Source: Saccharopolyspora galaxeae (GTDB taxonomy: Bacteria; Actinomycetota; Actinomycetes; Mycobacteriales; Pseudonocardiaceae). Taken from it: DNA of 64,000 bases. The DNA is taken from positions 1 to 64,000 of the forward strand of contig NZ_JADDUE010000004.1 in assembly GCF_016526145.1 (NCBI RefSeq), given 5' to 3'. Each line of letters opens with the position of its first letter. Position 1 is the stretch's first letter. Of this stretch, positions 34,699 to 45,193 are shown piece by piece. The notes under the pieces are model-generated. The model saw only the letters and a list, made by a program, of their open reading frames with translations, ran no database searches and had not been told where the DNA came from. Position numbers and translations under genes: made by a program.

Positions 34699-35715
34699 TT
34701 GCGCCGCACTCGGCTGCGCCCGCTCCCGCTGCTGGCGGGAGTGGCGGCGCTGCTGCTGGCGCTGCTGGCGTCGGTGCTGCTCGGCGCCGCCGACCTCGGC
34801 TGGCAGCGGGTGCTGGCGGAGATCGGCGCACAACTGTCCGGCGGGCATTCCCCGCTGTCCGAACGGGAAGCCGCGATCCTCTGGCAGCTGCGGGTGCCGC
34901 GGGCGGTGCTGGGTGCGCTGGTGGGGGCGGCGCTGGCGGTCTCCGGTGCGGCGTTCCAAGGCGTGTTCCGCAATCCGCTCGCCGATCCTTACCTGCTCGG
35001 GGCGGCAGGCGGCGCCGGGCTCGCGGTGACGATCGTGATCACCCTGCTGCCGCAGGCCGGTTCGGTGCCCGGCGTGGCGCAGGCGGCCGCGTTCGCCGGA
35101 GCGCTGGGCGGAGTCGCGGTGACCTGGCTGGTGGGGCGCTCGGCGGGGAACGACGCGGCGACGCTGGTGCTCGCCGGGGTCGCGGTCGGCGCGTTCCTCA
35201 CCGCCGGGCAGACGTTCGTGCAGCAGCTGCGGCTGGAGAGCCTGCAACAGGTCTACCTGTGGATCTTGGGCAGGTTGAGCACGACCGGCTGGCGGGACGT
35301 GCTGCTGGTGCTGCCGTTGCTGATCGTCTCGGGCGCCGTGCTGTGCGCGTGCGCGCGGCTGCTGGACGTGCTGGGAGTCGGCGACGAGGAAGCGGCCTCG
35401 CTGGGCGTGCACCCGGGCCGGGCGCGGGCGCTGGTGCTGCTGGCCGCGTCGCTGGCCACGGCCGCGGCCGTTTCGGTGGCCGGGCTGATCGGCTTCGTGG
35501 GGCTCGTGGTGCCGCACCTGGTGCGGCTGGCCGCCGGTGGCGGCAACCGCGTCGTGGTGCCGTTGTCGTTGCTGTTCGGCGGAGCTTTCCTGGTGCTGGC
35601 GGACATGCTCGCGCGCACCGTGCTCGCCCCGGCGGAACTGCCGATCGGGGTGGTCACGGCGTTCACCGGGGCACCGTTCTTCGCCGTGCTGCTGCACCGG
35701 GGCAGGCGGATATGA
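34699..35715 (+). CDS. ABC importer permease, FecCD/BtuC family
   Basis: A 338-residue membrane permease with about 10 helices. Family signatures are LWQLRVPRAVLGALVGAALAV, then SGAAFQGVFRNPLADPYLLG, LGVGDEEAASLGVHPGRARA (coupling-helix region) and GLIGFVGLVVPHLVRLAAGG. I place the start at TTG 34699, 5 bases after the lipoprotein stop. A GTG at 34624 would add 25 residues overlapping that gene. The 3' end overlaps the ATPase gene by ATGA. Confidence 0.88.
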   Translation: MRRTRLRPLPLLAGVAALLLALLASVLLGAADLGWQRVLAEIGAQLSGGHSPLSEREAAILWQLRVPRAVLGALVGAALAVSGAAFQGVFRNPLADPYLLGAAGGAGLAVTIVITLLPQAGSVPGVAQAAAFAGALGGVAVTWLVGRSAGNDAATLVLAGVAVGAFLTAGQTFVQQLRLESLQQVYLWILGRLSTTGWRDVLLVLPLLIVSGAVLCACARLLDVLGVGDEEAASLGVHPGRARALVLLAASLATAAAVSVAGLIGFVGLVVPHLVRLAAGGGNRVVVPLSLLFGGAFLVLADMLARTVLAPAELPIGVVTAFTGAPFFAVLLHRGRRI

Positions 35716-36482
35716 GCCTGCAGGTGCGCGAGCTCAGCGCCGGGTACCGGCGGCGCAACGTGCTCTCGGACGTTTCCGCGCAGGTGCGGCAGGGCGGCTG
35801 GCTCGGAGTGATCGGGCCGAACGGCTCCGGCAAGTCCACGCTGCTCAAGGCCGCGGCCGGCCTGCTCCCGCACACCGGCGACGTGCTGACCGGCGAGCGA
35901 TCGCTGCGCGGCCGCGGGCGGCGCGAGCGCGCGCGGCTGCTGGCTTACGCGCCGCAGACACCGCAGCTGCCGCTGGGGCTGACCGTGACGGACTACGTGC
36001 TGCTCGGGCGCACCCCGCACCTCGGCCCGCTGGGCCGGGAAGGCCGCGCGGACCTGGAACTCGTCGACGAGGTGCTGGCGCGGCTGGACCTGGCTCCGCT
36101 CGCGGCGCGGCAGCTGACCACGCTGTCCGGCGGGGAGCGCCAGCGGGCCGTGCTCGGGCGGGCGCTGGCGCAGCGCGCGGGCGTGCTGCTGCTGGACGAG
36201 CCCACCACCGGGCTGGACGTCGGGCACGCTCAAGCGCTGCTGGACCTGGTGGACGAGCTGCGCCGCGAACTGGGCACGACGGTCGTCAGCACGCTGCACG
36301 ACCTGACCATCGCCGGGCAGTACGCCGAACACCTGGTGCTGCTCGCGGACGGGCGCGTCGCGGCGCGCGGCACGCCCGGTGCGGTGCTGACGCCGGAGGT
36401 GCTCACCGAGCACTACGACGCGCGGATCCGGGTGCTGGAAGCGCCCGACGGTTCACCCGTGATCGCGCCCGCGCGGGGATGA
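35712..36482 (+). CDS. ABC importer ATP-binding subunit (FepC/BtuD-like)
   Basis: A 256-residue ATPase: Walker A GPNGSGKSTLLKAAAGLLP, Q-loop AYAPQTPQLPLGLTV, signature LSGGERQRAVLGRALAQ, Walker B VLLLDEPTTGLDVGHAQALL and switch histidine STLHDLTIAGQYAEH. This is the usual partner of FecCD permeases. ATG 35712 overlaps the permease stop by 4 bases. The three genes form a complete importer for an iron chelate or corrinoid, with no biosynthetic gene for its substrate nearby. Confidence 0.9.
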   Translation: MSLQVRELSAGYRRRNVLSDVSAQVRQGGWLGVIGPNGSGKSTLLKAAAGLLPHTGDVLTGERSLRGRGRRERARLLAYAPQTPQLPLGLTVTDYVLLGRTPHLGPLGREGRADLELVDEVLARLDLAPLAARQLTTLSGGERQRAVLGRALAQRAGVLLLDEPTTGLDVGHAQALLDLVDELRRELGTTVVSTLHDLTIAGQYAEHLVLLADGRVAARGTPGAVLTPEVLTEHYDARIRVLEAPDGSPVIAPARG

Positions 36483-36559
36483 GGAAGCCCCTGTTGCGGG
36501 CACGGTCACTGCCGCCGACAAGGCGAGGATCAGGAAGCCGAAACGACCCGCACGCCGAG

Positions 36560-37762
36560 TCAGTCCCGCTTCTCCCCCGCGCCGTCGGCTTGCTCGGCCG
36601 CGGATTCCTCGCCCACCACGGACTTCACGGAGAACGTCTCCGAGTGGGGCCGGCCGTCGGCGAGTTCCGCATCGCTGGCTTCCGCATCGCGGCCCGAGCC
36701 GCTGGTTTCCGAGTCGCTGGTTTCCGAATCACCGGACTTCGAGCCGGATTTCGAGTCACCGGACTCCGAGCGGCCGGACTCGTCCGCGGGAGCTTCCGCC
36801 GCCTCGTCCGCCGCGGGCTGCTTCGCCCCGCCGGACGAGCCGTCGTCGTAGTCGTCGTCACCGGGCAGCGGTTTCCCGCGCACCGTCTCCGGATCCTCCC
36901 GCTTGCCGCGCACCAGCACCAGGTACAGCACGGCCAGCAGGAACACGACCACCGAGGTGAACACGTTGATCCGGATTCCGAGCAGGTGCGTGGCCTGGTC
37001 GGTGCGCATCATCTCGATCCACACCCGACCGGCGGTGTAGCCCGCGACGTAGAGCGCGAACACCCGGCCGTGCCCCATCCGGAACTTGCGGTCCGCCCAC
37101 ACCAGCAGAACCGCGATGAGCAGGTTCCACAGCAGCTCGTACAGGAACGTCGGGTGCACCACGGCCACCGGCGCGGCCTGGTCGATGGCGTGCCCCGCGA
37201 TCGGGTCCGCCAGCCCGCTCTCCGGGTCGATGCGGCGGTAGATCTCCAAGCCCCACGGCAGGTCGGTCGGGCTGCCGTAGAGCTCCTGGTTGAACCAGTT
37301 GCCCAACCGGCCGACGGCCTGCGCGGTGATCAGCCCGGGTGCGACGGCGTCGGCGAACGCGGCCAGCGGGATCCCGCGGCGGCGGCACCCGATCCACGCG
37401 CCGACCGCGCCGAGCGCGACCGCGCCCCAGATGCCGAGGCCGCCGTTCCAGATGTAGAGCGCCTCGACCGGATTGCGGCCCGGGCCGAAGTACTTGTACC
37501 AATCCGTGGCCACGTGGTAGAGCCGTCCGCCGATCACGCCGAACGGCACCGCCCAGACCGCGATGTCGACGACCGTGCCCGCGCGGCCGCCGCGCGCCCG
37601 CCAGCGGCGCTCCGCCCAGATGATCGCCACCACGATCCCGGCGACCAGACACAGCGCGTACGCGCGCAGCGGGACCGGGCCGATGTACCAGACGCCTTGC
37701 GCCGGGCTGGGAATGTTCGCCAGGAACGGGGTCGCCGAGGCGGCGAGGCTTGGGACGCTCAC
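36560..37762 (-). CDS. lgt: Prolipoprotein diacylglyceryl transferase with long acidic tail
   Basis: A 400-residue membrane enzyme that attaches diacylglycerol to lipobox cysteines. [20 protein letters not shown], then [28 protein letters not shown], and the Lgt signature [13 protein letters not shown] are present, followed by [14 protein letters not shown] and [11 protein letters not shown]. The last 110 residues are an acidic, Ser/Gly/Glu-rich cytoplasmic tail with short [13 protein letters not shown]-like repeats, as in other actinobacterial Lgt proteins. I chose GTG 37762 (SVPSL); two further in-frame GTGs lie upstream. It is 88 bases downstream of trpA. Confidence 0.93.
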   Translation of the reverse strand: MSVPSLAASATPFLANIPSPAQGVWYIGPVPLRAYALCLVAGIVVAIIWAERRWRARGGRAGTVVDIAVWAVPFGVIGGRLYHVATDWYKYFGPGRNPVEALYIWNGGLGIWGAVALGAVGAWIGCRRRGIPLAAFADAVAPGLITAQAVGRLGNWFNQELYGSPTDLPWGLEIYRRIDPESGLADPIAGHAIDQAAPVAVVHPTFLYELLWNLLIAVLLVWADRKFRMGHGRVFALYVAGYTAGRVWIEMMRTDQATHLLGIRINVFTSVVVFLLAVLYLVLVRGKREDPETVRGKPLPGDDDYDDGSSGGAKQPAADEAAEAPADESGRSESGDSKSGSKSGDSETSDSETSGSGRDAEASDAELADGRPHSETFSVKSVVGEESAAEQADGAGEKRD

Positions 37763-37850
37763 GACGCACACCGTATCGGTCCGCCCGCGACCCCGGAGTC
37801 GCGGTCCGCGCACGTCACGAAACGGTCACGCGCGCGCGTGCTGATCGGCT

Positions 37851-38648
37851 TCAGCGGGAGCGCACGCCCTCGCCCAGCTCGGCGGCGAGTTCGCGCACGC
37901 CGTCGGCCCCGTCCCGCTCGGCGCGGCCGATGAACGCCGAGCCGACGATCACCGCATCGGCGAACCCGGCGACTTCGGCGGCCTGCTCGCCGGAGCGCAC
38001 CCCGAGCCCCACGCCGATGGGCAGGTCGGTGTGCACCCGGGTGCGCCGCACCAGCTCCTCGGCCTTGTCGCCGACGGTCTCCCGCGCGCCCGTCACGCCC
38101 ATCACGGAGGTGGCGTAGATGAACCCGGAGCTCGCCTTGGCCGTCATCGCCAGCCGCTGCTCCGTGGACGACGGCGCGACCAGGAAGATCCGGTCCAGCC
38201 CGTGCGCGTCGGTCGCGGCGATCCAGTCCTCGGCCTCGTCCGGCACCAGGTCCGGGGTGATCACGCCGAGCCCGCCTGCGGCCTTCAGGTCCCGCGCGAA
38301 CCTGTCCGGTCCGTACTGGTGCACCGGGTTCCAGTAGGTCATCACCACCGGGTGCCCACCGGAGCCGGCGACCGCGGAGACCACGCCGAACAGGTCCCGC
38401 ACCCGGAAGCCGTTGCGCAGCGCGGTGTCACTGGCGGCCTGGATGGTCGGACCGTCGATGACCGGGTCCGAGAACGGGATGCCGATCTCGACGATGTCGC
38501 AGCCCGGCCGGTCCGCGGTGCCCGACAGCATCGCCGCCAGCAGCTCCTTCGAGCCGTCCACCGTCGGGTAGCCCGCGGGCAGGTAGCCGATCAGCGCGGC
38601 CCGGTTCTCGTCGCGGCACGCCGCGAACACTTCGTGCAGGCCGCTCAC
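37851..38648 (-). CDS. trpA: Tryptophan synthase alpha chain
   Basis: A 265-residue TIM barrel that cleaves indole-3-glycerol phosphate to indole and glyceraldehyde-3-phosphate. It has [36 protein letters not shown] with the catalytic glutamate and aspartate, [34 protein letters not shown], then [13 protein letters not shown] and [14 protein letters not shown] 38648 overlaps the trpB stop by GTGA. It is the last trp gene of the operon. Confidence 0.97.
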   Translation of the reverse strand: MSGLHEVFAACRDENRAALIGYLPAGYPTVDGSKELLAAMLSGTADRPGCDIVEIGIPFSDPVIDGPTIQAASDTALRNGFRVRDLFGVVSAVAGSGGHPVVMTYWNPVHQYGPDRFARDLKAAGGLGVITPDLVPDEAEDWIAATDAHGLDRIFLVAPSSTEQRLAMTAKASSGFIYATSVMGVTGARETVGDKAEELVRRTRVHTDLPIGVGLGVRSGEQAAEVAGFADAVIVGSAFIGRAERDGADGVRELAAELGEGVRSR

Positions 38649-39976
38649 CGCGCCGTCCCCTCTGCGTCGTCCCCGGTGGGCTCGTCCCCGGCGGACTCGT
38701 CCGCGACGGGTTCACCGGTCTGCTCGTCGACCAGCCCGAAGTACTTCGCGGCGGTGTCCATGTCCTTGTCGCCGCGGCCGGACAGGCTCACCAGCAGCGT
38801 CGCGCCCGGCCCGAGTTCCTTGCCCAGCTGCAGCGCCCCGGCCAGCGCGTGCGCCGACTCCACCGCGGGAATGATCCCCTCGGTGCGGGACAGCAGCTGG
38901 AACGCCTGCATCGCCTCGTCGTCGGTGATGCCGCGGTACTCGGCGCGGCCGGAGTCCTTCAGGTACGAGTGCTCCGGGCCGACACCCGGGTAGTCCAGCC
39001 CCGCCGAGATCGAGTACGCCTCGATGACCTGCCCGTCGTCGTCCTGCAGCAGGTAGGACCGGGCACCGTGCAGCGTGCCGGGAGTGCCCTTGCTCAGCGT
39101 GGCGCCGTGCTCTCCGCTGTCCAGGCCGTGCCCGGCGGGTTCGCAGCCGACCAGGCGCACGCCCGGGTCGTCGATGAAGCCGTGGAAGATCCCGATGGCG
39201 TTCGAGCCGCCGCCCACGCAGGCCAGCACCGCGTCCGGCAGCCCGCCGAACTGGTGCACCGACTGCTCGCGGGCCTCCTCGCCGATGACCTGGTGGAAGT
39301 TGCGCACCATCAGCGGGAACGGGTGCGCACCGGCGGCCGTGCCCAGCAGGTAGTGCGTGTCGGCGACGTTGGCGACCCAGTCCCGCAGCGCCTCGTTGAT
39401 CGCGTCCTTGAGCGTGGCCGAACCGTTCGCGACCGGGATCACCTCGGCGCCCAGCAGCCGCATCCGGGCCACGTTCAGCGCCTGCCGCTTGGTGTCCACC
39501 TCGCCCATGTAGACCACGCAGTCCAGGTCCAGCAGCGCGCAGGCCGTCGCGGTGGCCACGCCGTGCTGACCGGCGCCGGTCTCGGCGATGACGCGGCGCT
39601 TGCCCATCCGCTTGACCAGCAGCGCCTGCCCCAGCACGTTGTTGATCTTGTGGGAGCCGGTGTGGTTGAGGTCCTCGCGCTTGAGCAGCACCCGCGCCCC
39701 GCCCGCGTGCTCGCCGAACCGCTTGGCCTCGGTCAGCAGCGACGGGCGGCCCGCGTAGTCCCGCAGCAGCCGGGCGAGCTCGTCGACGAAATCCGGGTCG
39801 AGCTGGGCCTTCTCGTACTCCGCGGCCAGCTCGTCCTGCGCGGCGATCAACGCCTCCGGCATGAACCGGCCGCCGTACGGGCCGAAGTGGCCCCGCTCGT
39901 CCGGATCGTGCCCCTCGGGCACCTGCCGGCCCGGCCGGTGCGCCCGGACGTTCCGCGCGTCGTGCACGGTGTCCAT
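38645..39976 (-). CDS. trpB: Tryptophan synthase beta chain
   Basis: A 443-residue PLP enzyme that joins indole and serine. [16 protein letters not shown] opens the family core. [20 protein letters not shown] carries the PLP lysine, followed by [40 protein letters not shown] for phosphate binding, and [20 protein letters not shown] near the C-terminus. An additional acidic tail of about 25 residues ([16 protein letters not shown]) follows the core. The ATG at 39976 lies 71 bases downstream of trpC. Confidence 0.97.
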   Translation of the reverse strand: MDTVHDARNVRAHRPGRQVPEGHDPDERGHFGPYGGRFMPEALIAAQDELAAEYEKAQLDPDFVDELARLLRDYAGRPSLLTEAKRFGEHAGGARVLLKREDLNHTGSHKINNVLGQALLVKRMGKRRVIAETGAGQHGVATATACALLDLDCVVYMGEVDTKRQALNVARMRLLGAEVIPVANGSATLKDAINEALRDWVANVADTHYLLGTAAGAHPFPLMVRNFHQVIGEEAREQSVHQFGGLPDAVLACVGGGSNAIGIFHGFIDDPGVRLVGCEPAGHGLDSGEHGATLSKGTPGTLHGARSYLLQDDDGQVIEAYSISAGLDYPGVGPEHSYLKDSGRAEYRGITDDEAMQAFQLLSRTEGIIPAVESAHALAGALQLGKELGPGATLLVSLSGRGDKDMDTAAKYFGLVDEQTGEPVADESAGDEPTGDDAEGTAR

Positions 39977-40047
39977 GGGGTTCCCCTCTCTCGTCGTGCC
40001 GGGGCTCGTAGTGCGGGGGCGCCGATCCGCCGCTGCGGCGCCGCGGT

Positions 40048-40857
40048 TCAGCGGCTGGAGCGCGGGCAGGCCGGGTGCGAGCCCGCGGTGACCAGCTGGG
40101 TCACCGCCGTGCGCGGGTTGTCGCTGGTCACCAGGCCCTCACCGACCAGCACGGCGTCCGCGCCGGAACCCGCGTAGGCCATCAGGTCGCTCGGACCGCG
40201 CACGCCCGACTCGGCCACCTTCAGCACGTCGACCGGCAGGCCCGGCGCGATCCGGCCGAACACCTCCCGGTCCACTTCCAGGGTGTGCAGGTTGCGCGCG
40301 TTGATGCCGATGACCTTCGCCCCGGCCTCCAGCGCGCGGTCCGCCTCCTCCGCGGTGTGCACCTCGACCAGCGCGGTCATGCCCAGCGACTCGGCCCGGT
40401 CCAGCAGCGCCTCCAGCGCGTTCTGCTCCAGCGCCGCCGCGATCAGCAGCACCATGTCCGCGCCGTGCGCGCGAGCCTCGTGCACCTGGTACGGGCTGAC
40501 GATGAAGTCCTTGCGCAGCAACGGCGCCGAGACCTTCGCGCGCACCGAGTCGAAGTCGGCCAGCGAACCGCCGAAGCGGCGCTGCTCGGTCAGCACGCTG
40601 ATCACGCGTGCGCCCGCGGCCGCGTAGTCCGCGGCCAGGTCCTCCGGCTCACCGATCTCGGCCAGCTCGCCCTTGGACGGGCTGCGGCGCTTCACCTCGG
40701 CGATCACCCCGACGCCCGGCGCCTGCAAAGCGGCGAGCACGTCGTGCGGTGGAGCCGCGGCCGCGGACCGCTGCTTGATCTCGTCGAACGAAATGGCGGA
40801 CTCGCGGACGGCCATGTCCTCGCGAACGCCCTCGATGATGGTTTCCAGGACGCTCAC
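40048..40857 (-). CDS. trpC: Indole-3-glycerol phosphate synthase
   Basis: A 269-residue TIM barrel that closes the indole ring. It has [15 protein letters not shown] (catalytic lysine and substrate-binding serine), [60 protein letters not shown], then [15 protein letters not shown] and [13 protein letters not shown]. It is the monofunctional TrpC type, not fused to TrpF. The GTG start at 40857 overlaps by 4 bases the stop of a 30-residue upstream small ORF. Confidence 0.96.
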   Translation of the reverse strand: MSVLETIIEGVREDMAVRESAISFDEIKQRSAAAAPPHDVLAALQAPGVGVIAEVKRRSPSKGELAEIGEPEDLAADYAAAGARVISVLTEQRRFGGSLADFDSVRAKVSAPLLRKDFIVSPYQVHEARAHGADMVLLIAAALEQNALEALLDRAESLGMTALVEVHTAEEADRALEAGAKVIGINARNLHTLEVDREVFGRIAPGLPVDVLKVAESGVRGPSDLMAYAGSGADAVLVGEGLVTSDNPRTAVTQLVTAGSHPACPRSSR

Positions 40858-40946
40858 TCGAACACCTCGCAGCGCGTGCCCCGAACACTCGCCCGCAAGT
40901 CCTGAACATCGTCTATCGCGCAGATGAATTCATTGCGCTCGATCAC
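40854..40946 (-). CDS. 30-residue small ORF translationally coupled to trpC
   Basis: GTG at 40946 is preceded on the minus strand by GGAAGGGGAG with 4-base spacing. The frame reads [20 protein letters not shown], then RGTRCEVFE, and its TGA overlaps the trpC GTG (GTGA). There is no tryptophan codon, so it is not a classical attenuator leader. It is more likely a small structural or coupling peptide. Streptomyces trp operons also carry small genes (trpX/trpM), but I see no clear sequence relationship. Confidence 0.5.
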   Translation of the reverse strand: MIERNEFICAIDDVQDLRASVRGTRCEVFE

Positions 40947-41083
40947 GACACTCCCCTTCCCGCCGTGCCGGTCGCATGGCCGATGCTAACCCCGCGCGCT
41001 GCGGCGCCCGGCCGAGGGGTCGGCACAACGTCCCTGCACAGCAAGGACCTTCGTCCCTTGCCAGCACCGATCGCGGGAGGGCG

Positions 41084-41117
41084 CCCGGCACCCGGACGCG
41101 CCGGAACCGGTGCCGGG
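41084..41117 (-). terminator. Strong hairpin between TIGR02234 gene and the trpC unit
   Basis: CCCGGCACC (41084–41092) pairs perfectly with GGTGCCGGG (41109–41117) around 16 bases. It starts 19 bases beyond the stop of the membrane-protein gene. A second imperfect hairpin (around 41041–41063, GCAAGG…CCTTGC) follows. It could partly separate trpE–TIGR02234 from trpCBA. Confidence 0.55.
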
Positions 41118-41135
41118 ACCACGGCGGGTGACGGC

Positions 41136-41735
41136 TCACCGCTCGTCGGTAGGGTCCGCTCCCTCGTCCAGGGCCTCCCAGAGCCTTTTGTCCGGATCAC
41201 GCGATTCGCGGCGCGCACCGGGCGCGGAGTACCTCGAGCCCATCGCGGGCATCCGCTTCGCGCGCGCCGCCACCAGCAGCCCGGCGTTGAGCAACGTCAA
41301 CGCGGCCAGGCCCATCAGCAGCGGGCCGAACGGGATCGGGTCCGGGACGCCGATCGGCGCGCTGTTCGGCGGCAGGTTCGGCGGCGTGAAGCCGAAGTCG
41401 CCGTCGAGGTGCCACGACACCGCGCGCCACACCAACAGACCGCCGCCGAGCACGGTGATCCCGCCGATGATGCGCCGCATCCAGCCACCGGTGGCCAGCA
41501 CCGCGGCGATCCCAGCCAGCGACGCCAACGCCAGCGGCACCAGCTCCGGGCGCACCATCGAACCGGTGGCGCCGGACTGGACATCGCCGGAGTACGGGGT
41601 GCGGAACGTGGCGCTGACCCAGCTCAGCGCGCTGGAACCCCACAGCAGGCCGGCGCTGAGCAGCATCAGCAGCACGACCACCAAGAGCAGCCGCGGCGAA
41701 GTCGTGCGCTGCTCAGACGCTTGCTCGGTCGTCAA
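41136..41735 (-). CDS. Tryptophan-biosynthesis-associated membrane protein (TIGR02234)
   Basis: A 199-residue protein with four hydrophobic segments: [58 protein letters not shown] and [20 protein letters not shown]. The family is found between trpE and trpC in many actinobacteria and is named by position; its role (perhaps tryptophan or intermediate handling at the membrane) is unproven. The TTG start at 41735 lies 23 bases inside trpE's 3' end. Confidence 0.85.
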   Translation of the reverse strand: MTTEQASEQRTTSPRLLLVVVLLMLLSAGLLWGSSALSWVSATFRTPYSGDVQSGATGSMVRPELVPLALASLAGIAAVLATGGWMRRIIGGITVLGGGLLVWRAVSWHLDGDFGFTPPNLPPNSAPIGVPDPIPFGPLLMGLAALTLLNAGLLVAARAKRMPAMGSRYSAPGARRESRDPDKRLWEALDEGADPTDER

Positions 41736-43326
41736 CCCGCTCCCCCGCGCTCACGCCGGTGTCCGGCTGGTCCGGCTGGTCCGGCTGATCCGGGCGGCGC
41801 AGCGTCTGCGCGGTGGCGACCGCGCCCAGCACCGCCTTGGCCTTGTTCAGCGACTCCTGGTCCTCGGCGACCGGGTCCGAATCGGCGACGATGCCGCCGC
41901 CCGCCTGCACGTACGCCCGGCCCTCCCGCACCAGCGCGGTGCGGATGGCGATGGCGGTGTCGGCGTCCCCGGCGAAGTCCAGGTAGCCGACCACGCCGCC
42001 GTACTGGGCGCGCCGCGTCGGCTCCAGCTGCTCGATCAGTTCCAGCGCGCGCGGCTTCGGCGCCCCGGACAACGTCCCGGCCGGGAAGCAGGACGTGACC
42101 GCGTCGAACGCGGAGCGGCCCTCGTCCAGCGCGCCGGTGACCGTGGAAACCAGGTGCATCACATGGCTGTAGCGCTCGACCCGGAAGAACTCCACGACGC
42201 GCACCGAACCCGGGCGGCACACCCGCCCCAGGTCGTTGCGGCCGAGGTCCACCAGCATCAGGTGCTCGGCGCGTTCCTTCTCGTCGGTGCTGAGGTCCTT
42301 CTCCAGCCGCGCGTCCTCGTCCTCGTCCGCGCCGCGCCAGCGGGTCCCGGCGATCGGGTGCGTGGTCGCCTGCCCGTCGCGCACCGTCACCAGCGACTCC
42401 GGGCTGGAGCCGACGATGTCGAACGGCGCGCCGCCGTCCGGGTCGGCCAGCCGCAGCAGGTACATGTACGGGCTCGGGTTGGTGGTGCGCAGCACCCGGT
42501 AGATGTCCAGCGAGTCGGCCGTGGTCGGCATCTCGAACCGCTGCGAGACCACCACCTGGAACGCCTCGCCCGCGCGGATCGCCTCCTTCGCGGATTCCAC
42601 CGCCGCGTAGTGCTCCTGCGGAGTGCGGCGGCGCTCGAAATCCGGCTGCGGGCGGGAGAACGTCGCCACCGTCGGCTCGGACGGCGTGCACAGCCGCGCG
42701 GCCATCGCGTCGAGCCTGCGGACCGCGTCGTCGTAGGCGGCGTCCACCCGTTCCGGGCTGTCGTCCCAGTTCACCGCGTTGGCGATCAGCGTGATGGTGC
42801 CCTCGTGGTGGTCCAGCGCGGCCAGGTCGGTGGCCAGCAGCATCACCAGTTCGGGGATTCGCAGGTCGTCCTCGGTCTCGTCCGGCAACTTCTCCAGGCG
42901 CCGCACCGCGTCGTAACCGAGGAAACCGACCATGCCGCCGGTCAGCGGCGGCATCCCCGGCAGCGGTTCGGTGCGCAGCAGTTCCACCGTCTCGCGCAGC
43001 GCCTGCAGCGGGTCGCCGCCCGCGGGCAGGCCGACCGGCGGGGTGCCGGTCCAGCACGCCTCGCCGTCGCGCACGGTCAGCGCGGCGGGGCTGCGGACAC
43101 CGATGAACGACCAGCGCGACCAGGAGTGCCCGTTCTCCGCGGACTCGAACAGGAACGTGCCCGTTTCCTCGCCCGCGAGCTTGCGGTACACCCCCAGCGG
43201 GGTCTCGTCGTCCGCGAGCAGCTTGCGCACCACGGGGATCACTCGCCGACCGGCGGCGAGCTCGCGGAACTCCGCGCGGCCCGGGGTGGTGCTGCCGATG
43301 TCGCCGTCACCAACCATGCCCGTCAT
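41713..43326 (-). CDS. trpE: Anthranilate synthase component I
   Basis: A 537-residue chorismate-utilising enzyme. The N-terminal regulatory half has [20 protein letters not shown] with the tryptophan-binding LLES-like segment (FLFESAENG). The catalytic C-half shows [71 protein letters not shown] and [20 protein letters not shown], then [21 protein letters not shown] chose ATG 43326; a second ATG at 43317 is possible. The tail has [13 protein letters not shown], encoded by 9-bp repeats. No glutaminase (TrpG) gene is adjacent. I see no tryptophan-rich leader peptide in the 76 bases before the divergent tetR gene. Confidence 0.96.
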   Translation of the reverse strand: MTGMVGDGDIGSTTPGRAEFRELAAGRRVIPVVRKLLADDETPLGVYRKLAGEETGTFLFESAENGHSWSRWSFIGVRSPAALTVRDGEACWTGTPPVGLPAGGDPLQALRETVELLRTEPLPGMPPLTGGMVGFLGYDAVRRLEKLPDETEDDLRIPELVMLLATDLAALDHHEGTITLIANAVNWDDSPERVDAAYDDAVRRLDAMAARLCTPSEPTVATFSRPQPDFERRRTPQEHYAAVESAKEAIRAGEAFQVVVSQRFEMPTTADSLDIYRVLRTTNPSPYMYLLRLADPDGGAPFDIVGSSPESLVTVRDGQATTHPIAGTRWRGADEDEDARLEKDLSTDEKERAEHLMLVDLGRNDLGRVCRPGSVRVVEFFRVERYSHVMHLVSTVTGALDEGRSAFDAVTSCFPAGTLSGAPKPRALELIEQLEPTRRAQYGGVVGYLDFAGDADTAIAIRTALVREGRAYVQAGGGIVADSDPVAEDQESLNKAKAVLGAVATAQTLRRPDQPDQPDQPDTGVSAGERVDDRASV

Positions 43327-43402
43327 TGTGCCGACCCGGCCGGGGCCGCGTCGCAGCGCCCGCTCTTTGCGGCCGGGACCGCGCGGCGGGAAGGATGGCG
43401 CG

Positions 43403-44098
43403 GTGAGCAGTGGCATTTCCGCGGACGACGGGCGCGCGGGACAAGACGGGCGCGCGAAGCGGCGCGGGCGCAGGCGCGGCGGCGAAGACACCCGCGCGGC
43501 GCTGATCGACGCAGCGCGCGAGATCTTCGCCGAACACGGCTACAACGACTCGACCGTGCGGGCCATCGCCACCCGCGCCGGCGTGGACCCGGCGATGGTC
43601 AACCACTGGTTCGGCGGCAAGGAAGCCCTGTTCACCGCCGCTGTGCAGATCCCCGTCGACCCGGCCGTGCTGCTGCCGGAACTGCTCGCGGGCGACCCGG
43701 AGAAGCTGGCCGAGCGGATCCTGCACCGGTTCCTGACCGTGTGGGACGAAGCGGGCGGCGGCGCGTTCGCGGCGCTGGCGCGCAGCGTGGCCACGCACGG
43801 CTCGGCGGTGCGGATGCTGCGTGAGTTCGTGGCGACCGTGGTGTTCGGCAAGCTCGCGCGGGAGCTGCGAATGGATCGCCCGGACCTGCGGGCGGCACTG
43901 GGCGCCACGCAGATCGTCGGGCTGGGGATGATGCGCTACGTGGTGGAGCTCGAGCCGCTCGCCTCGGCCGATCACGACACGGTCGTCGCCGCGATCGCGC
44001 CCAACCTGCAGCGCTACCTCACGGGCGAATTGGCGACCGGAGACGTGCCAGCTCAGGAAGACGGGCCGAGCAGCACGTCCGAGTCGAAGCAGGTGTGA
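43403..44098 (+). CDS. TetR-family transcriptional regulator
   Basis: A 231-residue regulator. A charged lead ([15 protein letters not shown]) precedes the Tet[55 protein letters not shown]. The C-terminal ligand domain resembles the TetR_C_17/AcrR-like group ([20 protein letters not shown], then [20 protein letters not shown]). GTG 43403 has GGGAAGGA upstream. It is divergent from trpE, 76 bases away, and overlaps hisI tail to tail by 46 bases. It could affect trpE, but nothing in the sequence proves this. Confidence 0.88.
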   Translation: MSSGISADDGRAGQDGRAKRRGRRRGGEDTRAALIDAAREIFAEHGYNDSTVRAIATRAGVDPAMVNHWFGGKEALFTAAVQIPVDPAVLLPELLAGDPEKLAERILHRFLTVWDEAGGGAFAALARSVATHGSAVRMLREFVATVVFGKLARELRMDRPDLRAALGATQIVGLGMMRYVVELEPLASADHDTVVAAIAPNLQRYLTGELATGDVPAQEDGPSSTSESKQV

Positions 44099-44403
44099 TC
44101 ACCGGTGTGGCAGGCGGCGCCTTCCTGGTCGACGACCACGAGCACGGTGTCGCCGTCGCAGTCCAGCCGCACCTCGCGCACGTGCTGCAGGTGCCCGGAC
44201 GTTTCGCCCTTGACCCAGTACTTCCCACGGCTGCGCGAGTAGTACGTGCCGCGCCGGGTGGTCAGCGTGCGGTGCAGCGCCTCGTCGTCCATCCACGCCA
44301 TCATCAGCACCTCGCCGGTGCCGCGCTGCTGCACGATCGCCGCCACCAACCCGTCCGGGTTCCGCTTGAGTCGCTCGGCGATCGCCGGGTCCAGCTCGCT
44401 CAT
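44053..44403 (-). CDS. hisI: Phosphoribosyl-AMP cyclohydrolase
   Basis: A 116-residue zinc enzyme of histidine synthesis that opens the purine ring of PR-AMP. Signatures are [60 protein letters not shown], then [20 protein letters not shown] and GDHTCF, including the conserved cysteines for zinc. ATG 44403 overlaps the hisF stop (ATGA). The HisE function is not fused. The 3' end overlaps tetR by 46 bases. Confidence 0.96.
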   Translation of the reverse strand: MSELDPAIAERLKRNPDGLVAAIVQQRGTGEVLMMAWMDDEALHRTLTTRRGTYYSRSRGKYWVKGETSGHLQHVREVRLDCDGDTVLVVVDQEGAACHTGDHTCFDSDVLLGPSS

Positions 44404-45173
44404 CGGACCGTGATCCCTTCCGCGCGCATGGCGGCCTTCACATCGCCGATCCGCAGCTGTCCGAAGTGGAACACGCTGGCGGCCAGCACCGCGTCCGCCC
44501 CGGCGTGCACGGCGGGCGCGAAGTGCTCGACCGCGCCCGCGCCGCCGCTGGCGATCAGCGGAACGTCCACTTCGGCCCGCACCGCGCGGATCATCTCCAG
44601 GTCGAACCCGGCCTTCGTGCCGTCCGCGTCCATCGAGTTCAGCAGGATCTCGCCGACGCCGAGTTCCTGGGCGCGACCGGCCCACTCGACCGCGCAGATC
44701 CCGGTGCCGCGCCGCCCGCCGTGCGTGGTGACCTCGAAACCGGACGCCGTGGGCTCGCCGCCTTCCGGCACCCGCCGGGCGTCCGCGGACAGCACCACGC
44801 ACTGCGCGCCGAACCGCCGGGACGACTCGCGCAGCAGCTCCGGCCGGGCGATCGCGGCGGTGTTCAGGCTCACCTTGTCCGCGCCCGCGCGCAGCAGCCG
44901 GTCGATGTCCTCGGGGCTGCGCACGCCGCCGCCGACGGTCAGCGGGATGAACACCTGCTCCGCGGTGCGGCGCACCACGTCGTAAGTCGTCTCGCGGTCC
45001 GCCGACGACGCGGTCACGTCCAGGAAAGTGAGTTCGTCGGCGCTCTCGCCGTCGTAGGTCTCGGCGAGTTCGACGGGATCGCCAGCATCCACGAGGTCGG
45101 TGAAGTTGACGCCTTTGACGACCCGCCCCGCGTCCACGTCCAGGCAGGGGATCACACGTACCGCGACGGCCAT
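44400..45173 (-). CDS. hisF: Imidazole glycerol phosphate synthase, cyclase subunit
   Basis: A 257-residue half-barrel duplication enzyme that uses ammonia from His[21 protein letters not shown] carries the first catalytic aspartate. [78 protein letters not shown] (second aspartate) and [15 protein letters not shown] follow. ATG 45173 is 20 bases after priA. Co-transcribed with hisH, priA and hisI. Confidence 0.97.
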   Translation of the reverse strand: MAVAVRVIPCLDVDAGRVVKGVNFTDLVDAGDPVELAETYDGESADELTFLDVTASSADRETTYDVVRRTAEQVFIPLTVGGGVRSPEDIDRLLRAGADKVSLNTAAIARPELLRESSRRFGAQCVVLSADARRVPEGGEPTASGFEVTTHGGRRGTGICAVEWAGRAQELGVGEILLNSMDADGTKAGFDLEMIRAVRAEVDVPLIASGGAGAVEHFAPAVHAGADAVLAASVFHFGQLRIGDVKAAMRAEGITVR

Positions 45174-45193
45174 GCCACCAGGGTAAGCGGTGC

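Noticed and set aside
35537-37933. 798-residue plus-strand frame over the ABC ATPase and lgt
   Set aside because: Alternate frame of the ATPase joined to antisense of lgt; no coherent domain.
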